Shown here: positions 23,831 through 33,648 of the stretch, in pieces
Numbering within the stretch: the first letter of the stretch is position 1
Layout of the letters: each line of letters starts with the position of its first letter
Assembly: GCA_016218445.1 (NCBI GenBank)
Contig: JACREC010000081.1
Location: forward strand, 1-37,550
From: Nitrosomonadales bacterium
GTDB taxonomy: Bacteria > Pseudomonadota > Gammaproteobacteria > Burkholderiales > Gallionellaceae
Reading direction: 5' to 3'
Length of the DNA: 37,550 bases
Position numbers and translations under genes: made by a program
Notes under the pieces: model-generated
The model's input: the letters and a program-made list of their open reading frames with translations, nothing else
What the model was told of the DNA's origin: nothing
Databases searched by the model: none

Positions 23831-25268
23831 AATGTTTACTGTGATCCCCGACACGCATGATCTTCATCGTGTTGGTATGCCCCGATTTACCCATCGCTTC
23901 ACCGATGGTCATCACCACCATATCGCCTTCCTTAACCAGGCCCTGTTCCACGAGTGTTGCCTCAATCTGGCGCCATTCTTCCGACTGCCCCCTGGCTTTG
24001 GAATGGAATGCGATGGGATGCACGCCGCTGAATAAAGTCACCTTGCTCAACGTTTCCGGCAGCGGGGTCAGCGCAAAAATCGGCACGCCGGCATTCACGC
24101 GTGACATCCACAACGGTGTCGAGCCGGATTGAGTCAGGGCAATGATGGCCTTCACCTTGAAGTGCGACGCGGCAAACAGTGCAGACATGGCAATGGACTG
24201 GTCAATGCGCGTAAATTTTTGTTGCACAATGCGGCGGTCAAACACATGCTCTTCCAGCTCCCGCTCAGCCTTGAGACAGATGCGTGCCATGGCTTCGATG
24301 GTTTCCACCGGATAGTCGCCTACCGCCGTTTCTGCCGAGAGCATCACCGCATCCGTGCCGTCCAGCACGGCGTTGGCCACATCCGACACTTCCGCACGGG
24401 TCGGGATCGGGTTGTTGATCATCGACTCCATCATTTGCGTGGCGGTAATCACCAGGCGATTTTTTGCGCGCGCCATTTTGATCATGCGCTTTTGCAGGCC
24501 GGGCACGGCCGCATCGCCGACTTCCACGCTCAAATCGCCGCGCGCCACCATGATGGCATCGGACGCGTCGATGATATCGCCCAGTGCCGGAATTGCCTCG
24601 GCACGCTCGATCTTGGCCATCAGCAGACTTTTGCCGCCCGCCGCATGCATCAGCTCGCGCGCCAGGCGCATGTCATCACCGTTGCGCGGGAACGACACCG
24701 CCAGGTAGTCCGCCTTGATCAGCGCGGCGGTCTTGATATCTTCCTTATCCTTGTCGGTCAGCGCCGGCGCAGTCAGGCCGCCGCCCTTGCGGTTGATGCC
24801 CTTGTTGTTCGACAGCACGCCGCCGCGCACCACCCTGCAAATTATCTCGTGGCCTTTGACTTCGACGACATCGAATTCCAGCATACCGTCGTTGAGCAAC
24901 AGCACCGAACCCTTGCTGACATCCCTGGGCAAATCTTTGTAATCCAGCCCGACGCGCTGCTGATTACCCAGCCCCTCCAGCGCGGCATCGAGAATGAAAG
25001 TATCGCCCTTGTTCAGAATGATCTTGTCATTCTCAAATTTGCGCACGCGGATTTTCGGGCCTTGCAGGTCGGCCAGCATGCCCACCGTGCGCCCTACTAC
25101 TGCCGCTGCCGCACGCACCGTTTCGGCACGCTCCACATGATCCTGCACCGAGCCATGCGAGAAATTCATCCGCACCAGGTCAACTCCGGCGCGTATCATC
25201 TGCTCAAGGACTTTCTGGTCGCTGGAAGCGGGCCCCAGCGTTGCAACTATTTTGGTTCTACGCAGCAT
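23829..25268 (-). CDS. pyk: Pyruvate kinase
   Basis: A 479-aa pyruvate kinase converting PEP and ADP to pyruvate and ATP. Start MLRRTKIVATLGPASS is the family N-terminus. Active-site stretches are present: RMNFSHG, the Lys/metal segment MAKIERAEA, GDLSVEVG and the ATQMMESMI motif; the C-terminal allosteric domain is full length. It sits between pgk and fba inside a Calvin/glycolysis cluster. In an autotroph it drains fixed carbon from PEP to pyruvate. Confidence 0.96.
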   Translation of the reverse strand: MLRRTKIVATLGPASSDQKVLEQMIRAGVDLVRMNFSHGSVQDHVERAETVRAAAAVVGRTVGMLADLQGPKIRVRKFENDKIILNKGDTFILDAALEGLGNQQRVGLDYKDLPRDVSKGSVLLLNDGMLEFDVVEVKGHEIICRVVRGGVLSNNKGINRKGGGLTAPALTDKDKEDIKTAALIKADYLAVSFPRNGDDMRLARELMHAAGGKSLLMAKIERAEAIPALGDIIDASDAIMVARGDLSVEVGDAAVPGLQKRMIKMARAKNRLVITATQMMESMINNPIPTRAEVSDVANAVLDGTDAVMLSAETAVGDYPVETIEAMARICLKAERELEEHVFDRRIVQQKFTRIDQSIAMSALFAASHFKVKAIIALTQSGSTPLWMSRVNAGVPIFALTPLPETLSKVTLFSGVHPIAFHSKARGQSEEWRQIEATLVEQGLVKEGDMVVMTIGEAMGKSGHTNTMKIMRVGDHSKH

Positions 25269-25284
25269 GTGTTCCTTTTTAGGC

Positions 25285-25359
25285 TAGTAGCTAGTCGTTA
25301 GTCGCTAGTTGAAAAACTGATTTAACTAATGACTACCGACTACCAACTAACGACTACTT
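25285..25359. repeat. Inverted pair of 7-bp arrays between pyk and pgk
   Basis: Left arm 25285-25312: TAGTAGC, TAGTCGT, TAGTCGC, TAGTTGA (four units). Right arm 25325-25359: ACTAATG, ACTACCG, ACTACCA, ACTAACG, ACTACTT (five units). Period is exactly 7 bp in both, and the arms are inverted copies around a 12-nt spacer. The last unit contains the pgk stop codon (25354-25356). Confidence 0.85.
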
Positions 25360-26550
25360 CTCTGCTCGTTGTTCCAGAATATCCACTGCCGGCAATTTCT
25401 TGCCCTCGAGGAATTCAAGGAAGGCACCACCGGCGGTGGAGATGTATGACACCTTGTCATAGATGCCGTACTTCTGGATTGCGGCGATGGTGTCGCCGCC
25501 GCCCGCCAGGGTGAAGGCTTTGGTTTCTGCAATCGCCATGGCAATTTTTCTGGTGCCTGCGCCGAACTGGTCGAATTCGAATACCCCGACCGGGCCATTC
25601 CAAACCACTGTACCGGCCTGCATGATGATGTCGGCGAGTTCTTGGGCCGACCTGGGACCGATGTCGAAAATCATTTCGTCGTCCGCTACATCCTTCGCGT
25701 TTTTCAAAATGGCCGGCGTGTTCTCGTTACCCGCCACAAAAGGGGCCTGCTTACCGACCACGACATCGGTTGCAATCGGAATGCCTGCGCCGCGCGCGGA
25801 CATTTTCTTCATCAATGCCTGCGCGGTAGGAACCAGATCATTTTCACACAACGATTTGCCGACCGGATAGCCGGCAGCCTTGAGGAAAGTATTGGCAATG
25901 CCGCCGCCGACCACCAACTGTTCACACTTTTCCGACAGGCTTTCCAGCACGGTCAGCTTGGTGGAAACCTTGGAACCGCCGACGATGGCCACCATCGGGC
26001 GCGCCGGGTTGAGCAATGCTTTGGTCAAGGCTGCCAATTCCTCGGTGAGCAAAATGCCCGCTGCCGCTACCGGCGCATACTTTGCCACACCGTGGGTCGA
26101 GGCTTCGGCGCGGTGCGCCGTGCCGAATGCGTCCATCACGAACACATCGCACAGCGCGGCATATTTTTTCGCGGTTTCATCCAGGTTCTTTTTCTCGCCC
26201 TTGTTGAAACGGCAGTTTTCCAGCAACACCAATTCGCCTGCGGCAACGTTAAAGCCGCCATTTACCCAGTCCTTGATCAGCCGCACGGGCTTGCCCAGCC
26301 TGTTGGCGATGACATCCGCTACCGGCTTGAGCGAGTTTTCTTCGGAATAAACGCCTTCTTCGGGGCGGCCCAGATGGGAAGTCACCATCACGCGCGCACC
26401 GGCTTTCAGCGCGAAATTGATCGTCGCCATCGAAGCGGTGATGCGCGCATCCGAGGTTACCTTGCCGTCCTTGACCGGCACGTTGAGATCGGAGCGGATC
26501 AGGACGCGCTTGCCCTTGAGGTCCAGATCGGTCATTTTGATAACGGACAT
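25354..26550 (-). CDS. pgk: Phosphoglycerate kinase
   Basis: A 398-aa monomeric kinase interconverting 1,3-bisphosphoglycerate and 3-phosphoglycerate, the first ATP step after RuBisCO. Family motifs include [29 protein letters not shown] and the nucleotide loop [11 protein letters not shown]. An AGGAG lies 6 nt before the ATG. The stop codon lies inside the last heptamer of the downstream repeat. It belongs to the tkt-gap-pgk-pyk-fba unit. Confidence 0.96.
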   Translation of the reverse strand: MSVIKMTDLDLKGKRVLIRSDLNVPVKDGKVTSDARITASMATINFALKAGARVMVTSHLGRPEEGVYSEENSLKPVADVIANRLGKPVRLIKDWVNGGFNVAAGELVLLENCRFNKGEKKNLDETAKKYAALCDVFVMDAFGTAHRAEASTHGVAKYAPVAAAGILLTEELAALTKALLNPARPMVAIVGGSKVSTKLTVLESLSEKCEQLVVGGGIANTFLKAAGYPVGKSLCENDLVPTAQALMKKMSARGAGIPIATDVVVGKQAPFVAGNENTPAILKNAKDVADDEMIFDIGPRSAQELADIIMQAGTVVWNGPVGVFEFDQFGAGTRKIAMAIAETKAFTLAGGGDTIAAIQKYGIYDKVSYISTAGGAFLEFLEGKKLPAVDILEQRAEK

Positions 26551-26569
26551 TTTTTCTCCTGAAAAGAAA

Positions 26570-26671
26570 GTAGCCTGTAGCTTGTAGCGGGTAGCGAGTA
26601 GCTATTCAAGGTGCGCGCTCCGCGCGCGGCATCTAAAGCTACAAGCTACCAGCTACTGGCTACAAGCTGTC
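26570..26671. repeat. Inverted pair of 7-bp arrays between pgk and gap
   Basis: Left arm 26570-26604: GTAGCCT, GTAGCTT, GTAGCGG, GTAGCGA, GTAGCTA. Right arm 26637-26671: AGCTACA, AGCTACC, AGCTACT, GGCTACA and a worn AGCTGTC. The middle (26605-26636) holds its own GC-rich palindrome (GCGCGCTCCGCGCGC). Only the first five bases of each heptamer are conserved; the last two drift. Confidence 0.88.
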
Positions 26672-26683
26672 TTGCCAGCTGAT

Positions 26684-27817
<1,134 letters not shown>

Positions 27818-27850
27818 TTAAATTACGCTTTTAACGGCCTTCACCACGTT
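27818..27850 (-). pseudogene. Second, diverged tkt 3' end
   Basis: The minus strand encodes NVVKAVKSVI and a TAA stop. The intact tkt ends [10 protein letters not shown] and TAA at 27928. Eight of ten residues match, with many synonymous codon differences, so it is not a recent copy. It follows 77 nt after the tkt stop in the same orientation. The simplest reading is that tkt was replaced by a related allele through recombination that left the old gene end behind. Confidence 0.6.
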
Positions 27851-27927
27851 GTGACTACGGCCGGGACTGTGTCCCTTAACATTCGCTATGCTCATGTTAG
27901 CCTGCGCCGCAATGTCGTCGTTACTTG

Positions 27928-29940
27928 TTACAAAACACCTTTAACTGCTTTGACGACATTGTCCGCAGTAATGCCGAAGTGCTTGAACAACTCGGGTGCC
28001 GGGGCGGATTCGCCGAAGCAATCCATACCCACCACTGCGCCATCCAGACCCGCATACTTATACCAGCCGCCCGTCACGCCCGCTTCAACCGCCACGCGCT
28101 TTACACCCTTGGGCAAGACGCTGTCCTTGTAGGCCTGGTCTTGCTTGTCGAACACGTTGGTGGACGGCATGGACACTACGCGCACATTGATACCCGCGGC
28201 AGCCAGCGTTTTTTGCGCTTCCATTGCCAAGGCAACTTCGGAACCTGTCGCGATCAACACGGCCTGGAGCTTTCCTGCGGCTTCCGACAGCACATACGCG
28301 CCCTTGCGGATGCTGGCGATTTGCGCCGCATTGCGTTTCTGAAATGCCAGGTTCTGGCGGCTGAAAACCAGACTGCTCGGGCCGTCCTTGCGCTCGACCG
28401 CGGCAACCCACGCGGCGGCGGATTCAACCGTGTCGCACGGACGCCACAATTCCATATTGGGGATGTAGCGCAAGGTAGCGGTTTGCTCGACCGGCTGGTG
28501 CGTCGGGCCGTCTTCGCCCAGGCCGATGGAGTCGTGGGTGAACACATAGATCACACGCTGCTTCATCATGGCCGACATGCGCAAGGCATTGCGCGCATAT
28601 TCGGAGAACATCAGGAAGGTGCCGCCGAATGGCAGGAAGCCGCCGTGCAACGCCATGCCGTTCATGATGTGCGACATGCCGAATTCCCGCACGCCGTAGC
28701 TGATGTAGTTGCCTATGCTCTTGCCGCGGATATGCTTGCAACCTGTCCAGTTGGTCAGGTTGGAACCGGTCAGGTCGGCCGAGCCGCCGAGAAATTCAGG
28801 CAGTGCCGGAGCCAGGGCATTGATGGCATTTTGCGAAGCCTTGCGCGTGGCGATGGTTTCCGCTTTTTCATTGGTCTTGGCCAGCACGTCAGCCGCATGT
28901 GCTTTCCAGTTGGCCGGCAATTCACCCTTGATGCGACGCTCAAATTCGGCAGCTTCTTTCGGAAACGCGGCGCGATATTCGGCAAACTTGTTGTTCCACA
29001 ATTTTTCCAGGCCTTCACCCTTGGTGCGTGCATCCCATGCCGCGTAAATATGCTTGGGAATTTCAAACGGCGGGTATTTCCACCCAATGTGTTCGCGTGT
29101 CGCAGCCACTTCGGCATCACCCAATGCGGCGCCATGTACGTCATGGGTGCCGGCCTTGTTGGGAGAGCCTGCGCCGATAATGGTTTTGCAGCAAATCAGG
29201 GTGGGCTTGTCGGTGACCGCCTTGGCGGCCTTGATCGCGGCATTGATCGCTTCCGGGTCATGCCCTTGCACGTTGGGGATGACATGCCAGCCGTAGGCCT
29301 CGAAGCGCTTCGGTGTATCGTCGGTGAACCAGCCGCCCACATGGCCGTCAATCGAGATGTCGTTGTCGTCCCAGAATGCAGTCAGCTTGCCCAGGCCCCA
29401 GGTGCCGGCCAGCGCGCAAGCTTCATGCGAGAGGCCTTCCATCATGCAGCCGTCACCCATGAACACATAGGTATGGTGGTTGACGATTTCATGGCCGGGC
29501 TTGTTGAATTCCGCAGCCAGCAATTTTTCCGCCATTGCCATGCCCACCGCGTTGGTGATGCCCTGGCCGAGCGGGCCGCCGGTGGTTTCCACACCGGGCG
29601 TATAGCCATATTCGGGATGGCCGGGGGTCTTGGAGTGCATCTGGCGGAAACGCTTCAACTCTTCCATCGGCAAGTCGTAGCCGGACAGGTGCAGCAGCGC
29701 ATAAACCAGCATGGAGCCGTGGCCATTGGACAACACAAAACGGTCGCGATCAGCCCACTTCGGGTTGGCCGGATTGTGGCGCAAGTGGTGATTCCACAAC
29801 ACCTCGGCGATTTCCGCCATGCCCATCGGCGCGCCGGGGTGGCCGGAGTTCGCCTTTTGCACGGCATCCACTGCCAGCATCCGGATCGCGCCGGTAATGT
29901 CATTAAACTTGGGGGGGGTGATATCACGCGTCGCAGCCAT
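27928..29940 (-). CDS. tkt: Transketolase
   Basis: A 670-aa thiamine-diphosphate enzyme of the regenerative Calvin cycle and pentose phosphate pathway. Motifs: [11 protein letters not shown] near the N-terminus, the TPP-binding GDGCMMEG with the following conserved stretch to WDDN, and the pyrimidine-domain segments QTLRYIP-like and [16 protein letters not shown]. Length and family match. A GGAGG lies about 12 nt before the ATG. It is the first gene of the tkt-gap-pgk-pyk-fba unit (CbbT role). A diverged 3' remnant lies just downstream. Confidence 0.96.
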   Translation of the reverse strand: MAATRDITPPKFNDITGAIRMLAVDAVQKANSGHPGAPMGMAEIAEVLWNHHLRHNPANPKWADRDRFVLSNGHGSMLVYALLHLSGYDLPMEELKRFRQMHSKTPGHPEYGYTPGVETTGGPLGQGITNAVGMAMAEKLLAAEFNKPGHEIVNHHTYVFMGDGCMMEGLSHEACALAGTWGLGKLTAFWDDNDISIDGHVGGWFTDDTPKRFEAYGWHVIPNVQGHDPEAINAAIKAAKAVTDKPTLICCKTIIGAGSPNKAGTHDVHGAALGDAEVAATREHIGWKYPPFEIPKHIYAAWDARTKGEGLEKLWNNKFAEYRAAFPKEAAEFERRIKGELPANWKAHAADVLAKTNEKAETIATRKASQNAINALAPALPEFLGGSADLTGSNLTNWTGCKHIRGKSIGNYISYGVREFGMSHIMNGMALHGGFLPFGGTFLMFSEYARNALRMSAMMKQRVIYVFTHDSIGLGEDGPTHQPVEQTATLRYIPNMELWRPCDTVESAAAWVAAVERKDGPSSLVFSRQNLAFQKRNAAQIASIRKGAYVLSEAAGKLQAVLIATGSEVALAMEAQKTLAAAGINVRVVSMPSTNVFDKQDQAYKDSVLPKGVKRVAVEAGVTGGWYKYAGLDGAVVGMDCFGESAPAPELFKHFGITADNVVKAVKGVL

Positions 29941-30058
29941 CTCTCACTAAGCCTCCTGAACAACCCTGATCGGGTTGAATTGTCGCAGCCTCAAAGGAAG
30001 GTGATTATGCCGCACTGCCCTGTTTAAGGCAACAGCGGCAAGCCGAGGAAACTCCGGG

Positions 30059-30682
30059 CTAACCGTCCTCGGAGGGCTTCTTGGCGAATTTGATGCCGAG
30101 CTGTTTCAGCTTGCGGTACACATGGGTGCGCTCTAAACCGGCTTTTTGCGCCACACGGGTCATGTTGCCGTTTTCCTTGCGCATATGGTAGTTGAAGTAA
30201 AGGCTATCAAAATAGTCGTGTGCCTCGCGCAAGGGCAGGTCAAACGGCAGCGGGAAATGCGGCACGGCTTCCGCAGGTGCTCCGCCATTGGCCACCTGCG
30301 GGATGCATGGCGCACCTTGCCGAATCGCCTTGGCGACAGTATCAAGCAATTTCTGCAACGCGACGGGTTTTTCCAGAAAATCCGCCGCGCCGATGCGCGT
30401 CGCCTCGACGGCGGTTTCTATGGTGCCGTGACCGGACATCATGATTACCGGCATGGTCAGCAAATCCTGCTCGACCCACTCCTTGAGCAGGGTGACCCCA
30501 TCGATATCCGGCATCCAGATATCCAACAGCACCAGATCTGGCGCCTGTCGGTTGCGGAAGTCGCGCGCTTGCGCGGCATTTTCCGCCAGGTGCACGTGAT
30601 AGCCTTCGTCAAACAGGATTTCCGAGAGCAACTCGCGTATCCCGATTTCGTCGTCCACGACCAGAATTTCTTTGGCTGCCAT
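30059..30682 (-). CDS. ntrX: NtrX-like response regulator lacking the AAA+ domain
   Basis: A 207-aa regulator. The receiver domain (3-120) has D10-D11, phospho-acceptor D54 and the conserved Lys in FLEKPV. A linker leads straight to a Fis-type helix-turn-helix (about 165-200, MTRVAQKAGLERTHVYRKL). The central sigma-54-interacting AAA+ domain of NtrC/NtrX, about 240 residues, is missing with no sign of a frameshift, so it probably binds DNA without activating sigma-54. The ATG at 30682 begins MAAKEILVVDD and is preferred over one 8 codons upstream. It lies 171 nt after ntrY, in the order typical for betaproteobacteria. Confidence 0.82.
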   Translation of the reverse strand: MAAKEILVVDDEIGIRELLSEILFDEGYHVHLAENAAQARDFRNRQAPDLVLLDIWMPDIDGVTLLKEWVEQDLLTMPVIMMSGHGTIETAVEATRIGAADFLEKPVALQKLLDTVAKAIRQGAPCIPQVANGGAPAEAVPHFPLPFDLPLREAHDYFDSLYFNYHMRKENGNMTRVAQKAGLERTHVYRKLKQLGIKFAKKPSEDG

Positions 30683-30749
30683 TTTATGAATACCTCTAAA
30701 AATCAAATTTTCTGATGAAGCTACTGATAAGACTGCTAGCCAGACAAGA

Positions 30750-30810
30750 TGCGCACAAAAAATTGAAGCGCCGCATATGTGGTGTATATAAGCGAAATTT
30801 TATGTGCGCA
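30750..30810. promoter_or_regulatory. Inverted repeat between ntrY and ntrX
   Basis: TGCGCACAAAAAATT (30750-30764) and AAATTTTATGTGCGCA (30795-30810) are inverted relatives separated by 30 nt. A 13-bp palindrome ACGAAAATTTCGT follows at 30824-30836. They fill much of the 171-nt gap and may be an ntrX operator or an RNA hairpin setting NtrX level. Confidence 0.45.
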
Positions 30811-30853
30811 ACGCTGTATGGCGACGAAAATTTCGTGTTTTGAGTGGCATTCA

Positions 30854-32977
30854 TTATGCGATCTCCGTTAACAGGGGCAGGATAAAACTCACACGCGTGC
30901 CCCCTTCCGCCAGGTTTTCGATGGCGATGCTGCCGCCGTGTTCTTCCACGATTTTTTTCACGATCGCCAGACCCAGGCCGGTACCTTTGGACTTGGTTGT
31001 CATGTACGGCTCAAAAGCACGCGCCAGCAGGTGTGCGGGGAATCCGCTGCCATTGTCTTGCACAAATAACTTCAATGCGCCGCCTTCATCTGCCGTGCCC
31101 AGGATAATTTCCGGCCTGGGTGCACCTAGCAACTCATCCTGCGCGTTCTGCAACAGGTTGTGGATCACCTGGCGCAAGCGTGTCGCATCCCCCTTCACCC
31201 AGTGCTGTGTCGCATCCAGGCGCAGGGTAATCGGGTTGTTGTTTGCCTCATACAAGCCGAGCACTTCGCGCAATAACTGATGCATGTCCAGCGCCGTCAG
31301 CTTGGGCGCGGGCGCGCGCGCATAATCGGAAAATTCCATCACCATGTTTTTCATCGCCGCCACCTGGCTCACGATGGTCTGCGTGGCGCGCTGCAGCAGC
31401 TGCGCATCACCCTCGCCCAGCTTTGCACTCAACTTGTGCTGCAAGCGCTCCGCAGAAAGCTGGATCGGCGTAAGCGGGTTCTTGATTTCATGCGCCAGGC
31501 GGCGCGCCACCTCGCCCCATGCTGCCTGGCGTTCCGCTTGCAGCAAATAGCTAATGTCGTCGAACACCACTACATAGCCGTTTTCTGTTGCCGTTGCCAG
31601 CCGGGTGCCGCGCATCAGCAAAATCTGGTTGCCATTCTTGCTGAGCCGCTCGATCTGGCGCTGCCATTCACTGCCGGGAGTCTCGGCGAATGCCTGCATG
31701 ACCGCAGCGGTGAAAGGCCGCAACAAGGGATACTGAATGCCGATTCCCGGCAACGGCGTGCCCTGCATATCCAGCAATGACGCCCCAAGAATCTGCATTG
31801 CGCTGCTGTTGACGGAACGCAGCCTGAATTGCTCGTCCGCCACCAGCACACCCGAGGACAGATGGGCCAGCACGCTTTCCAGATAAGCCTTGGCATTCTC
31901 CACCTGAAGCTGTTGCCGTTCGCTCATGGATTTCGCATCGGCCAGTTGTAGCGTCATCTGATTGAACAGCCCGGTTAGTGCGCCCAGTTCGTCGCTGCTC
32001 TTGACCGGGTGCTGCAGTGAGAAGTCGCCCTGCGCCACCGCGCGCGTGCCTTTGGCCAGCGCGGCGAGCGGCGCACTCAGCCGTTCGCTGATGAAAAAGG
32101 CGGCCGACACCGCGCTCAGCAACACAATCAGCAGCGACAGGGTGAGCGTGATGCCGTATAACCGCTTCAAGCCGAGGCGTGATAACGACAGTTGCTGGTA
32201 ATCGCGATAAACCGACTGCACCATTTCCGCATCGCCGGAAAGCTGTTTCGGCACCGGTTGCACGAATTGCAGGATGCGCGTTTCCTGCGCCGGGCGCGCC
32301 GGGTTGACCGGCACCAGCACGCGCAACGCCAAACTGTTGTCGGGCAAGGTATCAACGGCGCTGTAAAAGCCTTGTTTGCGCACCTCGCGCAGCATCGCGG
32401 CATCCGGCATATCGGGCGACAGCTTGTGGCTGCTGCTGGCAAATGTCAGCAGTTTGCCGTTGCTTTTGAACAACGCCACTTCCTGCGCCGTGCCCTCGTC
32501 TACCAGGCGGGCCAGCGTTCCGGCGTGCCGCTCCGGCGCCTGTTCAGCCAGCAGCAGCGCGATGAACTGTCCCTTCTTACCCAATTCTATGAGTCCGTTT
32601 TCCAGTGAGCTGCGTCCCAGATTCAATCCGCCTTCCAGCGCCTTCTCCACCCTGACATCGAACCACGACTCGATGCTCTTGCCCAGAAACTGCACCGACA
32701 CACCATACACCAACAGGCCCGGCAGAATTGCAATCAGGGTAAAAACCAGTGCCAGGCGCAGAGTGAGTTTCGCGCCAAACACCTGCGCCTTGATTTTGCC
32801 GCGCAGTTGCCAAAGCTGATAGCCCACCAGTACGGCAAGGCACAGTGCCAGCATCCCGGCAAGCGCCAGCAGCCCATAGTAATTGCGCGAGAACAGGTCG
32901 GTGTTGGCGCTGGCGCTCGACAGCAGGTAAAGCAGTAAACTGCCGATCAGGATGCTGATGAATATCAAATACTTCAC
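30854..32977 (-). CDS. ntrY: NtrY-like membrane sensor histidine kinase
   Basis: A 707-aa sensor. Membrane helices lie at about 3-22, 34-57 and 71-98 with a fourth at about 275-303, leaving a periplasmic region of about 175 residues between the third and fourth. Then HAMP (about 305-355), a PAS domain (about 365-470), a HisKA with phospho-His in LAHEIKNPLTP near 495, and a HATPase with NLLQNAQDEL, DNGSGFP and GTGLGLAIV. This is NtrY architecture. The gene is followed by ntrX and preceded by the DUF4390 gene after 13 nt. The signal is unknown. Confidence 0.9.
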   Translation of the reverse strand: MKYLIFISILIGSLLLYLLSSASANTDLFSRNYYGLLALAGMLALCLAVLVGYQLWQLRGKIKAQVFGAKLTLRLALVFTLIAILPGLLVYGVSVQFLGKSIESWFDVRVEKALEGGLNLGRSSLENGLIELGKKGQFIALLLAEQAPERHAGTLARLVDEGTAQEVALFKSNGKLLTFASSSHKLSPDMPDAAMLREVRKQGFYSAVDTLPDNSLALRVLVPVNPARPAQETRILQFVQPVPKQLSGDAEMVQSVYRDYQQLSLSRLGLKRLYGITLTLSLLIVLLSAVSAAFFISERLSAPLAALAKGTRAVAQGDFSLQHPVKSSDELGALTGLFNQMTLQLADAKSMSERQQLQVENAKAYLESVLAHLSSGVLVADEQFRLRSVNSSAMQILGASLLDMQGTPLPGIGIQYPLLRPFTAAVMQAFAETPGSEWQRQIERLSKNGNQILLMRGTRLATATENGYVVVFDDISYLLQAERQAAWGEVARRLAHEIKNPLTPIQLSAERLQHKLSAKLGEGDAQLLQRATQTIVSQVAAMKNMVMEFSDYARAPAPKLTALDMHQLLREVLGLYEANNNPITLRLDATQHWVKGDATRLRQVIHNLLQNAQDELLGAPRPEIILGTADEGGALKLFVQDNGSGFPAHLLARAFEPYMTTKSKGTGLGLAIVKKIVEEHGGSIAIENLAEGGTRVSFILPLLTEIA

Positions 32978-32990
32978 GGCCTATTCACCC

Positions 32991-33629
32991 TCAGTGTACT
33001 GCCGCATCGGGGCGCATGATCCAGCGATACCAATCGGAATCAAGGTTCCAATCGTTGCCGGTCAGGGCGTTGACCTGTAACGGTTTGGGCAATTGCGTCA
33101 CGTCCAGGTGCATGCGTACCGATGCAATGTAGCTGGTGTCCTTTTTCTTAAAAAGTTCTGCCTGAATGGGCGCAGACTGGTGCTTGATGGAATTCAATGC
33201 CTCGTCCATGCCGGCAAAATTCTGGAACAGCGAGCCACGCGTAATTCGGTATTGGCGCGTCAAACTGTTGTAAGACAGCTTGATGGTCTGCTCACTTTGC
33301 GCAACCACCTCATCCATCCAGTACCAGCGGGGACGGGTCAGGGTGAACTCGTTGATGAAATACAGCGACACCCCTCGCGTCAATGCCTGCTCGACGACAA
33401 AATTGAAGCTGATGTCGAAGTCGGCGGAAAGCTGATAGCTGCCGTCGGAAAAGCGCGCCTCCGCTTTGTGCATCACAATACCTTCGGCGAAAACAGGGGA
33501 CAGAGGACAGAGGACAGAGGACAGGAGACAGAGGATGGCGAGGATACTGCGCTTGCAACGGACGAAGCCCGTCCATGCCATGTTATCAAGGCAGGAAGGC
33601 ATTACAGATGTTTTTCTGTCTTCTGTCAT
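32991..33629 (-). CDS. DUF4390 exported protein
   Basis: Up to 212 aa. The region after about residue 48 (AEGIVMHKAEARFSDG and on) matches the DUF4390 family in length, beta-rich pattern and position before ntrY. The N-terminal 48 residues contain a hydrophobic signal-like core (ILAILCLLSSVLCPLSPVFA), cleaved probably after VFA. That core is encoded by the heptamer array 33499-33533, and the ATG at 33629 lies in the partner array. An internal ATG at 33575 (MAWTGFVRCK) would also give a signal peptide and may be the real start. The function is unknown. Confidence 0.8.
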   Translation of the reverse strand: MTEDRKTSVMPSCLDNMAWTGFVRCKRSILAILCLLSSVLCPLSPVFAEGIVMHKAEARFSDGSYQLSADFDISFNFVVEQALTRGVSLYFINEFTLTRPRWYWMDEVVAQSEQTIKLSYNSLTRQYRITRGSLFQNFAGMDEALNSIKHQSAPIQAELFKKKDTSYIASVRMHLDVTQLPKPLQVNALTGNDWNLDSDWYRWIMRPDAAVH

Positions 33630-33648
33630 CAGTCATCTGTCTTCTGAT
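33499..33648. repeat. Inverted pair of 7-bp arrays across DUF4390 start and rsmB stop
   Basis: Left arm 33499-33533: GACAGAG three times, GACAGGA, GACAGAG. Right arm 33614-33648: TTCTGTC twice, ATCAGTC, ATCTGTC, TTCTGAT. Five exact 7-bp units per arm, inverted, with an 80-nt spacer. Unlike the other three pairs, this one lies in coding DNA: it supplies the signal-peptide core and the annotated ATG of DUF4390 and the last four codons plus stop of rsmB. Confidence 0.85.

Noticed and set aside
23753-26671. Heptamer arrays as CRISPR
   Set aside because: Units are 7 bp with no spacers, arms are inverted and no cas gene is present.
27925-30027. 700-codon open frame opposite tkt
   Set aside because: It is antisense to a clear transketolase, with no family motif and His/Arg-rich shadow composition. 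Similar long antisense frames occur opposite qmoB (3527-5068), hsdR (21228-22529), pyk (24129-25301) and gap (26672-27700).
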